From the NCBI RefSeq assembly GCF_949987515.2, contig NC_082689.1:5551001-5615000 (forward strand): a stretch of 64,000 nt of DNA, read 5' to 3'. The notes beneath the pieces were generated by a model, which did not search any database, was not told the origin of the DNA, and saw only the letters and a list, made by a program, of their open reading frames with translations. Each line of letters begins with the position of its first letter. The stretch's first letter is position 1. A program made the position numbers and the translations under genes. This document shows positions 55,110 through 64,000 of the stretch, in pieces. Source of the stretch: Delphinus delphis (taxonomy: Eukaryota > Chordata > Mammalia > Artiodactyla > Delphinidae).

Positions 55110-55286
55110 ATAAGTGAACGATAAGGCCCTACTGTACAGCACAAGAAACTCTACTCAATACCTTGTAATAATCTATAAGAGAAAAGAATCTAAAAAAGGA
55201 TATGTATATATATATATACAAACTGAATCACTTTGCTGTATACTTGAAACTAACACAACATTGTAACTATACTTCAATTCGAAAAA
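55110..55286 (+). repeat. L1 3' end, tail to tail with the next L1
   Basis: AAGGCCCTACTGTACAGCAC..GAAACTCTACTCAATACCTTGTAATAATC, CAAACTGAATCACTTTGCTGTATAC and CTGAAACTAACACAACATTG-like ending with ACTATACTTCAATTCG. It abuts the reverse-strand L1 that follows. Confidence 0.8.
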
Positions 55287-55289
55287 TAC

Positions 55290-55795
55290 TATGGAATTTA
55301 CCAACCTAACCATTTTTAAATGCGCAATTCAGTGGGATTAAGCACATTCCCGCTGTTGTGCAGCCGTCACCGCCATCCATCTCCAGAGCTCTCTTCGTCT
55401 TGCAGAACTGAGGCTCTGAACTCCACCCCCTGCAACCACTGCTCTACTTTCCGTCTCTATGAATTTGACCCCTCTAGGGGCTTCACAGACGTGGGATCAT
55501 ACAGTGTTGTTCTTTGGGGAAGGCTTATTTCACTTGTCATGTCCTCAAGGTTCACCCACGTTGTAGCATGTGTTAGGATTTCTCTCTTTTTAAGGCTGCA
55601 TAACATTCCACTGTTTCCACCTTTTGGCTGTTGTGAGTAACGCTGCGATGAACATGGCTGGCTGTACAACTATCTCTTTGAGACCCTGCTTTCAATTCTT
55701 TTGGATATATGCCCGGGCGTGGAATTGCTGGAGCGTATGGTAATTCTATTTTGAATTTTTTTGAGGAACTGCCATACTGTTTTCTAGCAAGCGGT
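55290..55795 (-). repeat. L1M-type LINE-1 3' region
   Basis: Same family region as 935-1970, uninterrupted here: AACCTAACCATTTTTAAATGCGCAATTCAG, CTCTTCGTCTTGCAGAACTGAGGC, CTTATTTCACTTGTCATGTCCTCAAGG, GAGTAACGCTGCGATGAACATGG, CTTTGAGACCCTGCTTTCAATTC and GGAACTGCCATACTGTTTTC. Confidence 0.82.
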
Positions 55796-55799
55796 TTTG

Positions 55800-57429
55800 A
55801 ACGAAAAGTATTTCATAAACGGGTGTTTCCCTGCAAAGCTAGACCTCAAGAGTCCTTCATGGTAGGAACCAGATTCTTGGTCCAGGATAGGAAGCCTGGG
55901 GCCCAAGGACCAAGCACCACTTGCCCAGACCAAAGGCAGTATCAAGCAGCATCTTTACCCGAGAATTAGACGGGTGGGATCTTTGTACCCTTGACTTTTA
56001 AAGGGACCAACTGAAAAAGGTGGGCTTTTAAAAGACCAACTGAAAAAGGTGGGCTTCCAGGGCCGGCAGGTGGCGCTCGCTCTCCAGCCAGAGGCTCCTT
56101 CCAGGCGGCTGACCACCTCGGTCCAGGAGAACCCCTCCCAGCCCGGAAGTGGGGAGCATTGATGAGTGAAATGGGGAGAAAGCGGGGGAGGGGGTCACCT
56201 TCCACATTATTAACTTGTCAAAATCCTTGCTGCACTTCCCCCCCAAGAGGCTGCTCAACCATCCAGGAAACTCCCAGCAGCATATTTTAAGGCGGGGGCC
56301 TCACCAGACCTGTCTCTCTTCTGCACCCAAACATCGGCTGCTCCAGAGACAGAGATCAGCCAGAGGTCACCAGTGGGAGCCCCCTGCCCAGGTCCCTTGG
56401 AAGCTTTGCGGAAGACAGAACTTTAAAGAACTCCATTTTAATTGGAAGGCAGGGCTGGCTGCCTCTAGGGCTAGTGTTCCATGTGGGGTTCCAAGGCTAG
56501 ACCCAAAGGGTACCCCTTTCTAGGCAGACGATCCAAGAGAGCGTCACACCAGAAGGCCCCCTCAAGTGATGTGAAAGGGCCCGGGCATGGACTGGGATCT
56601 GCAGAGGGTCCCCCACGGACAGACAGGCAGTAGGGGCCATAGGAGTGATGGCAAGCCACCATGCGCCAACGGCTCTACACGCCCCGCACTGCACCCAGAA
56701 CACGTCTTCTGGGGGGTCTCCCACAGCCTCCTGCTACTATCACCCCAATTCACAGGCGAGGTCACCAGGCTTCAAGCAGCTTAAGGACCTGGTTAGATGG
56801 CCCGGGTGGAATCCAAGCCCATCCTCTTAACAATGTTCTCCATGTGGAGAGGACCACGACACGGGCAAAGCCAACAGCGGCAGCAAGCCCACAGGAACAA
56901 GAAAAGGAGAACTCAGCTCGGGCTAGAAAATGCTGATGGGAAGCCACCCATAATCAGTCTCCACCCGCTTCCTCTCACCAAATAAATTCCAGTCTGAACT
57001 AGAAACAACTAGAAATAGCTAGAGACAGGCTGCAGATCCAGCATCAGGCAAGTCACCCTGCCAACCAAGTCCACCCCTGGAACCCCAGTCCTCCCCCAGA
57101 AACCTCGTGGAAGTTCTGCGGTCACCACTGGGCGGCAGTGGGGCTGGACCTGCCCCTGGAGTGACAGGTGGCCGTGTGACACTGTAAAGTCACACTCCCT
57201 ACTGCTCACCCCACACGGATATAAGTATAAGCCTCCGCTCACGTGTGATGCACACACGTGCGTCCTCACAGCAAATTTCCAGGAACACTGACAACAAATT
57301 CTCACAAACCCACAGGCTGAGATACCACCATTGATTCTATCGTCCAGAAATCAGAATCCAGCCCGGGTGAGAGTCTCCCAAGGTCGGAAGCAGGTGGCAG
57401 TAGGGCCAGATGCCTTTCTGGAGGCTCCG
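55800..57429. other. Unassigned, 1.6 kb
   Basis: Mixed, partly GC-rich sequence with overlapping frames up to 102 codons (56215-56523, forward). Contains the 30-bp tandem duplication at 55996-56054. No gene or repeat recognised. Confidence 0.45.
55996..56054. repeat. Two-copy 29/30-bp tandem duplication
   Basis: TTTTAAAGGGACCAACTGAA.. (55996-56025) is followed directly by TTTTAAAAGACCAACTGAA.. (56026-56054). They differ only by one deleted base and one substitution in the GGG/AG region. Confidence 0.85.
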
Positions 57430-57830
57430 GGTTTGGACGAACGCAGTTCCTTGCTGGGTGGAGGTCCCTGCTTCCTTGCTGGCTGTCAGCCAGGCGCCAG
57501 TCTGTCCCTCAGAGGCTGCCCACATTCCTTCTCATGCTTTCCATGCGGCTTCCCTGCCAGTAACAGGGATGGACCTCCCATCACACTCCACCTGGCCCTG
57601 CTTCCTCTTCTGTGGCATCTTCTGCCTCGGAGAAAATTCTCTGCTCTTAAGGACTCGTGTGATTAGATTGGACCTGCCCGTATAATCGAGGATAACCTCC
57701 CTATTTTAACGGGCATCTCTCTAATCACTTCTGCAAAGTCTCCTTTGCCATGTCATGTAATATAGTCACTGATACTAGGGGTTAGAGTGTGGACATTTTT
57801 GGGGGGAGCGTGGATTCTGCCCCCAGTGGG
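57430..57830 (+). repeat. Ancient LTR-like repeat, family unresolved
   Basis: GACTCGTGTGATTAGATTGGACCTGCCCGTATAATCGAGGATAACCTCCC, TCTCTAATCACTTCTGCAAAGTCTCC, TTTGCCATGTCATGTAATATAGTCACTGATACTAGGGGTTAGAGTGTGGACATTTTTGGGG match a common old repeat ending with ATTCTGCC. The left half is less certain. Confidence 0.55.
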
Positions 57831-58084
57831 TTTGGAGCAAGATTTTATGGACCGCACTGATTTGAGATGATAAAAATATTTTTCCAGGTTGAACATGGCC
57901 TGTAAGACTCCCCCACTTTTCAAGTCTTTTCTTCAAACAGATTCTAGTATTCGTGGTTGCCTCCAGAGAGGGAGGATGGGGTGGTCAGAGAGAAGCAAGG
58001 CAGGCGACCTCCTTTCTCTGTTTTCTCTTTTGTATTTTTTGACATATTCCACAGCACTTTATCACCTGTTTAAAAATTGTTTGT

Positions 58085-58560
58085 TTTTTAATTTTTTTTT
58101 ATTGGAACATAATTGCTTTACAACGTTGCATTCGTTTCTGCTGTACAGTAAGTGAATCAGCTGTCTGTATACCAATATTCCCTCCCGCGGGGACCTCCCT
58201 CCCACCCACTCCCATCCCACCCATCTGGGTCGTCACAGAGCACCGAGCTGTGAGCGTCCTGTGCTTTATAGCAGGTTCCCGCTAGCTATCTGCTCTACGC
58301 GTCGTAGTGTATACATGTCAATCCTCATCTCCCAATCCGTCCCACCCTCCCCTTCCCGCCCTGTGTCCACACGTCCATTCTCTATGTCTACGTCTCTATT
58401 CCTGCCCTGCAAATAGGTTCATCTGTACCAGTTTTCTAGATTCCACATATATGCATTAATATATGACATTTGTTGTTCTTTTTCTGGCTTATTTCACTCT
58501 GTATGACAGACTCGAGGTCCATCTGCATCACTACAAATGACCCCAGAATTTTTTTTTTTT
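58085..58560 (-). repeat. L1 3' UTR, longest of the young type
   Basis: Reverse strand: TATTGGAACATAATTGCTTTACAACG, TTCGTTTCTGCTGTACAGTAAGTGAATCAGC, CCTCCCTCCCACCC, CAGAGCACCGAGCTG, GCGGGTTCCCGCTAGC-like, TTCCTGCCCTGCAAATAGGTTCATC and TTTTTCTGGCTTATTTCACTCTGTATGACAG. About 475 bp. A T run at 58550-58561 lies at the right edge. Confidence 0.85.
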
Positions 58561-58767
58561 TAATTCCACCTTCTGCATGGCTATGATTCATTTCTCATTA
58601 TCAATGATGCCCTCCCCCAGAGGATACACCCCCCAAATGTGACTGCTATTTGGAGTCGAAAGTTGTTGGCTTTCGTAAAAATTGCAGCCTCTGGTGTGGG
58701 AGGAGGAACTGTTTAATTCTTTCATAACTATTAGGATACTGACTCTTACATTTATTTAAAAAATCAC

Positions 58768-58856
58768 TTAGGGAATTCGTTGAAAGTGCAAATTCCTAGA
58801 CTTCATTTAGGAGTCCTGGAGGTTCTGATGCAGGTGGTCCATGGACCCCACTTTTA
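58768..58856 (+). repeat. MER5-type fragment
   Basis: GTGCAAATTCCTAGACTTCATTTAG, GTTCTGATGCAGGTGGTCCATGGACCCCACTTTTAG has the right-hand half of a MER5A/B element. The ends are lost. Confidence 0.6.
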
Positions 58857-58894
58857 GAAATGTTACTTGGATGAGCTTTTCACCCCTCATCCCA

Positions 58895-59000
58895 ACTCGC
58901 TGTGAGACTGGACAAAGTCTTCATGTCTTTGCATCTCCAGGACTCAGTTGCCTCACCTGAAATATTGGGGTTAAAATACAGTTGCTGCCTGTGAACAGGG
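58895..59000 (+). repeat. MIR fragment
   Basis: CAAAGTCTTCATGTCTTTGCATCTCCAGGACTCAGTTGCCTCACCTGAAATATTGGGGTTAAAATACAGTTGCTGCC follows the MIR 3' half (CTCAGTTTCCTCATCTGTAAAATGGGGATAATAATAGTACC). Confidence 0.6.
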
Positions 59001-60140
59001 GGATGGGCTCCAGATGCAGGGCACAGGGTCCCGGCACTACCAGTCTGTGGTTAGTCCACACAACATATGCTGTCTGGGGGAGCTAAGACACCCAGGATAG
59101 GGATCCTTCACAGGTTCAAGAAAGAACAAATTAGTAAGTGACTCACAAGTTCAGCAGCAGAATTATCAGGCAGCGGTTCATTGTAGAAAACTGTCTTTGG
59201 AAAAGCAATTAGTAAGAAAGGAAGAGAGGGAGAAAGAAGAGCAACCACACTGGATTGTGATGATTCAAGTACAGAAACCGTAAGAGCCAGGGCTTTGCTC
59301 CTCTGTGCCGTGTCCTTGGGCGTCAGTGTGTTGTTGGGCATTAGCCAGCGAGCTGGGAGAAGCTGGTCAGCTGGTGAGCGCTCCTCTGGGGCCACATCCT
59401 ATGCCCAGAATCCCGAAGCATCCCTGGAAGCCACGCACATAGACTGTTCCCTTTGAAGTGAGTTTTCCCAGGATGCCATCTTCCTTTTCCATAGATAAGC
59501 GTTTACATCCTCCCTGTCCCATGCCTTAAATAGAAACACTGATCAACAAAGTCCAAACTTCAGCTCTGTTGACTCAAACATGATCCCCCGTCTCTGAGGG
59601 CCAAGGAGAGAGCTGGACTAGGTCCCATATTTATGTGACTCGGTTTAAAGTAACTTGAAATGCCCTGATTAGATCTTCTCCCTGTTTATCGGTCTAGTGT
59701 AAAACAAAATAAAGAAGGGAAAAAAAACAACCCCCAAGAGAAGGCTGGCTTGAGACACTTCTCTGCACAATAATTTCCTCTTCAAGAGAAATGCCTGCCT
59801 GAAAACTGCCAGATGAAACACGTGTTACCAGGCAGAAGGACTCAGCCCTTGGCATCCTCGGAAAAACATGAATTCAGGCGTCAATTCCTCCAAGGACAGA
59901 TGTGTGTCCCCCAATTCCTCACACCCGGAGAAGTCTCTGTTGTCAGAGCGCTGCCTTCTGACGGGAGCTCCCACTTCCCTGATTATCCTGGCCTTTCTCT
60001 CTAGGACCCTCGGTCTCTTTCTCATCAGATGAGGTCGGAGGGCAGATTGGTAGGAGTTTTAGAAGCAATTTCCCTCCTTTTTTCCTTCGCAGACTCCATT
60101 TCTTTAAATGCAGAAATCAGCATTTAAGAGGTGGAGGGTT
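59001..60140. other. No recognised feature
   Basis: About 1.1 kb of apparently unique sequence. Longest frame 95 codons (59108-59395, reverse). None is recognised. Confidence 0.5.
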
Positions 60141-60293
60141 GGGCTTCCCTGGTGGCGCAGTGGTTGAGAGTCTGCCTGCCGATGCAGGGGACACGGGTTC
60201 GTACCCCGGTCCGGGAAGATCCCACATGCCGCGGAGCGGCTGGGCCCGTGAGCCATGGCCGCTGAGCCTGCGCGTCCGGAGCCTGTGCTCCGC
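60141..60293 (+). mobile_element. CHR-family SINE, 3'-truncated without tail
   Basis: Head to GCCTGTGCTCCGC is well preserved, including A box and B box. The last ~50 bp and the A tail are missing, and sequence unlike CHR (GGCGGAGGGCAG) follows. No target duplication is visible, so a deletion after insertion removed the 3' end. Confidence 0.92.
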
Positions 60294-61564
60294 GGCGGAG
60301 GGCAGTTTCTTAGTAGCGTGCTGGGAGCTCTTGCCCTGCATCTCTGGGCGGTGTTACTCTTTATGGTGGACTGATGTTTCACAGGATGCCGGGAACTAAG
60401 TCCATTGATTCAAAAGTGGTACCTTTACCCCATAAATAGCATTTATGGACAGACAGTCTCAGTTGGGTAAGAGTTGTGAGTCTGCTGTTCTGCAGGGGGA
60501 GGGAACAAAGCATTCCTGGATGTTGGACAAGGAAGGGCCCGGATGATGCTGGAGGGACCTTGGAAACTCTTTAGTTCATTGTCCCCAAGGATCCTTTGGT
60601 CATGGTCCTTCTTTTACAAAGAACCTCTGCTGGACAAACGTTCTTATTAAGTAATAATTATGTGTCTGTTTTCAATGACTCAGTTACACAGATGAAGGGC
60701 ATAATAAGATAACCAGCATTAGATCAGAGCTGCTGTGGATCCAGCCCCAAACAACAAACGTCAGGTTTAAACTGGAATGTCTTTGCTTCTCTCATGTGAG
60801 CCCCACGTGCTGCCCCACTGCCCCTCACCTCCGTATGAAGGGTCAGGAGGGGCAAGAAACGTCTCCCACTTGCAGCTGCCCTCAAGCTTCCTGCCCTGCC
60901 CAACCTTGGACCCTGCCTGTGTCACACCTGCTCGTTTTCCGGAAGTCCAGGGTGGCACCCTTGAGGGCGACACGCCCACACTTCCCGGCAAGGACAGGGC
61001 GCGGCGTGCGGTGCGTGGAAGGAGCGAGTGGCTGGGATGAGCGCGAGCCTGGCGCCGGGCTCGCCACGGACCCCTTGTTCTCTAACTGTCCCACCACTGC
61101 CCCTGGGCTGTGCCTGATAACAGATGGGGCGCTGGTCATGACTCTTCTACGGGGAGACGCTCCAACCTGTGATTCTAAGGATCACTCTTCCCAGCGTCCA
61201 GGAAAAATGAGATTCGCCGTGATGGAGGAGCCTAAGGAACCTCCTCCTTTCTTCCGCCTCTAAGACACGCCTCTTCTGAGGCCGTCAATGCTTTTCGCTT
61301 CCCTGGGGGCACATCGCCCCTGCCTCTGGGGCTGGAATCCGCCTAGATCAGTTCCCCTCCCTTCGGCTGTGCCTCTGGACACGATCGTGATCGCCCAGGA
61401 CAGGCCATTTCCAGAGTCTTTGAGTACCTGACCTAGGAAGCCATGTGGCATTTTTGCACTGCGGAGCCCCTCGGCTGGCTGGGGGCCTCCCAGCCTAGTC
61501 TCCTGGGGGGTTTACCAGCCCCTCAATCTCCCTCTGCTTTCCTTGTCTTCTGTGGGCAGCTAGA
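60294..61564. other. Unassigned, with a CpG-dense spot at 60965-61075
   Basis: No repeat or gene recognised. Frame of 155 codons forward (60796-61263) and 85 codons reverse (60882-61139) share the same GC-rich DNA. About sixteen CpG lie in 110 bp at 60965-61075. Confidence 0.45.
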
Positions 61565-62209
61565 AATACACACACACTCCCCACATGTGTATATACACAG
61601 AGACCACACATACGTACACACAGCTACATACCTACCCTACATATGTACCCACACATAACCATACACACTCCTCACATATGCACACACACATAACCACATA
61701 CGCCACATATGTACACAACTACACACACAGACCACACATAGGTTACGCACAGAGACCACACATATGTACACACATCACCACCTGCACCACACATACACAT
61801 GCACATAACTACATACATGCCCCACATGTGTATACACACAACTACCCACACCACACATGTACACACACACAACTACCCACACAGACCACACATATATACA
61901 CACAAACCACACATATGTACACACACAACTGTATACCTATCCTACATATGTACACATATAACTACACACCCCAAGTATGTACACACATAACCACATGCAT
62001 TCCTCACATATGTACACACACACCACGTATGGACACAACTACACACACAGACCACACATAGGTTACACACAGAAACTACACATATGTACACACACATCAC
62101 CACCTGCACCACACATACATACACACATAACTACATACCTACCCCACATATGCACACACACAGATGTACACATCCATGTACACATATACATGTGCACACT
62201 CACACATGT

Positions 62210-62241
<32 letters not shown>

Positions 62242-62245
62242 ACAC
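61565..62245. repeat. CA-rich minisatellite array with a 320-bp period
   Basis: About 680 bp built of ACACA, CATATGTACACA, CACATAACCACATA and similar phrases. The landmark ACCACACATAGGTTACRCAC recurs at 61741 and 62061 (counted at GGTTAC), with matching flanks on both sides (TGCACCACACATACA.., TCACCACCTG). So a unit of about 320 bp is present nearly twice. Array end: pure (CA)n at 62205-62235. All frames through it (His/Thr- or Cys/Val-rich, up to 158 codons) are repeat artefacts. Confidence 0.93.
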
Positions 62246-62639
62246 ACCCCTCAGAAGAACAGTAACTCTCAGAGATAGTACAGTCTAATGTTCTTTGAAG
62301 AAGAGAGTATGTTTCTGGAGGCAGCACGCACTACAGGTCTCTCCCCACAGAGGCAGTGGTCTGCACCCCTGCACACGGTCTTGCCCAGCCTTTTCTCTTC
62401 CTCAGCCTCTGACCACGTGGGAAGACCCACCTTGCACGAGCGTCATTGCCTTTCAACAGCAGCCCCTTTTCCCTACTGACCCTCTCAAATACACAAACCT
62501 CAGTGGAAACTTTGGCAGGATGGGCTTCGCTTTACATGGGGCTGAGTCAATGCTTGGGGACCCCAACAGCTCTTCACAACACTGACAACTGGTCTCTTTC
62601 CAACACTATTTTGTTTGTGGAGCCCGCGTCCCCAGGTTG
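62246..62639. other. No recognised feature
   Basis: About 390 bp between the array and a MIR-like segment. No landmark; a 96-codon frame at 62295-62585 is not recognised. Confidence 0.5.
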
Positions 62640-62745
62640 GAAATCACTGCTTGAGCCCCATGCCTTCCTTGGACAAATGGGAGAAAGAAGGCTCAGAGAG
62701 GCACAGCAATTTTCTTGGGGTTGCACAGCAAGCCAGTGGCAATGA
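62640..62745 (+). repeat. Probable MIR fragment
   Basis: TTGGACAAATGGGAGAAAGAAGGCTCAGAGAGGCACAGCAATTTTCTTGGGGTTGCACAGCAAGCCAGTGGC resembles the MIR core region (GATGAGGAAACTGAGGCACAGAGAGGTTAAGTAACTTGCCC..CACACAGC). Confidence 0.6.
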
Positions 62746-62949
62746 AGATAGCTTATCAGTAATGGGTTGGGACTGTCACCCCCTGAACTACATCCCATGA
62801 TTTGGCAAAGCTCTCTGATCCCCTTTGAAGAGTACCAACTTCTTACCATCGCTCAACAGAGGGGGTTACTCGGGGACTTCGTTCCTTTTCAATGATAAGT
62901 ACTCCTCCCAGGGACAGTCCCCAGGACCCAGGCCAAGCTGCTTTAAGCT

Positions 62950-63295
62950 GTTCAGCACAGAACGATCTCGGTTCCTACAAAATCACGGGAGCTTCCCGCC
63001 CATCCCCCCCACCCGGCCTCCTGCTGCTGCACCGCCACATGCACAGCTGGGCCTCGGTCCACGCCGCTCCTGTACCTGGACGCCCTCCCCAGGGGTCTGC
63101 GTGGCTGCGACCTCACTTCTCTCAGGCTTTGTCCCAATTCCATCTCGTGAGAGAGGCCTTCCTGGACCACCCTTTCTAGGACACAAGCTTAAGAGGGCAG
63201 GGGATTGGGTGTTGTTTGTTCACTGCTGTAACCCCAGCATCCCATGCATGAGCTGCCCAGTGGAGGTGCTTAACACGCGATCGCTGGGTGGATGA
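62950..63295 (+). repeat. L2 LINE 3' end
   Basis: TGAGAGAGGCCTTCCTGGACCACCCTTTCTAGG, AAGAGGGCAGGGGATTGGGTGTTGTTTGTTCACTGCTGTAACCCCAGC and GCCCAGTGGAGGTGCTTAACACG..GGGTGGATGAA follow the L2 3' end in order. The upstream part to 62950 is less certain. A MIR follows. Confidence 0.75.
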
Positions 63296-63302
63296 ACCGT
63301 CC

Positions 63303-63410
63303 TATCAGGAAGACAAGGCAGCCTTATTGCACATTTTATAGACGAGAAAAATGAGACCCAAAGAGGTTATGCAGCTTGTCCGAGGCCCCTACTTGGTCAC
63401 CTGTCAGGGC
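63303..63410 (+). repeat. MIR fragment
   Basis: TATTGCACATTTTATAGACGAGAAAAATGAGACCCAAAGAGGTTATGCAGCTTGTCCGAGGCCCC follows the MIR core (CATTTTACAGATGAGGAAACTGAGGC..GAGGTTAAGTAACTTGCCCAAGG). Confidence 0.75.
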
Positions 63411-64000
63411 CAGGCGGTGGATGCACAGGTGTGGAAAGGGGCACACGCATGGTGGGAACAGACGGACAAAAGACAGGCTGGAAACTCGGACGAGGCCACG
63501 TAATTTGGACTTTTAAATCAACCAGAGGAGCTGGCTGCAGCCAGGGCTTAAGCAGGTGAGTGAATGTTCACAGGAATAACTTTTACAATTGAAAGAGACA
63601 GGCTAGGGGATTATTGACAGTGTTTTAAAACAAGAAGAAAACTTAGGGAGCAATTAGCCTCATTTCCTCATTTAATAAGGTGTAAAATTGGCACCAGAAG
63701 TAATAAACTTACTGGTCCAAGTTAGCCTGCCAGTAAAGAAAGGGCCAGAACCGAGGTTTTTTAAAAACTCTCAACACGGTGCTGTTTGTTTATGATGCAT
63801 TGAGATTGTTCAAGCTTTTAATCGAGCGCCAGCGATCCTCTGTCCTATAATAGAAGCATACAGCTCTTTTTAAGAGCTCTTACTGAGATAAACTGTGCTG
63901 GCTTTCTGATGTGGTCTGTGTTCTTTTTCTACTGTCATGTAAGAAACCGGCCCCCCCTCGGCAACTCAAAGCAGCCCCTTTCTTATCTCGTAGTTTCCGT
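63411..64000. other. No recognised feature to the window end
   Basis: About 590 bp, AT-rich after 63560. A sequence AAGCAG/GTGAGTG at about 63551-63563 resembles a splice donor, but no open exon precedes it. Confidence 0.45.

Noticed and set aside
61585..62061. 158-codon His/Thr-rich frame
   Set aside because: It is a translation of the CA-rich array.
1..64000. CRISPR arrays, bacterial operons, phage or plasmid features
   Set aside because: The window is vertebrate nuclear DNA: SINEs, LINEs and LTRs dominate and no regularly spaced repeat-spacer structure exists.
1..64000. tRNA genes from the A/B box matches
   Set aside because: All A and B box pairs belong to CHR SINEs. They lack a complete cloverleaf and have SINE bodies and tails.

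Overview
This 64 kb window is mammalian nuclear DNA, almost certainly from a cetacean. The best evidence is a set of twelve short tRNA-derived CHR-family SINEs, six on each strand. Each has a tRNA-like A box and B box, the conserved start GGGCTTCCCTGGTGGCGCAG and usually an A-rich tail. They end about 80 bp earlier than the two long CHR copies at 39000-39250 and 43542-43839, which matches the 'cetacean deletion' form of CHR-1 known from whales and dolphins. Many L1 3' ends of the even-toed ungulate/whale type, old MIR, L2, MER2, MER5 and Tigger1 copies, and MaLR LTRs agree with this. I saw no ruminant BovB element.

I find no protein-coding gene, no exon I would defend and no RNA gene. Long open frames have other explanations: SINE copies that stay open in several frames, low-complexity repeats (CAT/CAC, CA, CT), GC-rich DNA, or an LTR. 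The window is best read as intergenic or deep intronic.

Layout. 1-8.3 kb: L1 3' ends, a SINE nested in an L1, a MER2, an L2 and an L1 ORF2 fossil. 8.3-17.7 kb: GC-richer, mostly unassigned DNA with a SINE, a CAT/CAC array, a TG tract, two MaLR pieces (one with an internal 50-bp tandem duplication) and a 174-bp polypyrimidine tract. 17.7-29 kb: old repeats, a MaLR LTR, a retroviral-type LTR with an AATAAA, a MIR, a MER5 and a unique stretch with a perfect CRE octamer. 29-36.6 kb: an L1, ancient L1/HAL1-like DNA, a SINE, a solo LTR and a MaLR LTR. 37-50 kb: the densest transposon cluster, with eight SINEs counting long copies, several L1s, Tigger1, two LTRs, an AT-rich tract, and a 427-bp retrocopy that looks like the 3' end of an mRNA. 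50-64 kb: L1s in both orientations, three SINEs (one truncated without a tail), a CA-rich array with a 320-bp higher-order period, and L2/MIR at the end.

The window holds no gene system that works together. The points worth follow-up are structural: the retrocopied 3' UTR of unknown parent, a 12-bp perfect hairpin, the higher-order periods in two simple-sequence arrays, inverted SINE pairs, and two LTRs that keep recognisable promoter or poly(A) signals. Family names come from remembered consensus patterns and were not checked by alignment; confidence values reflect that.
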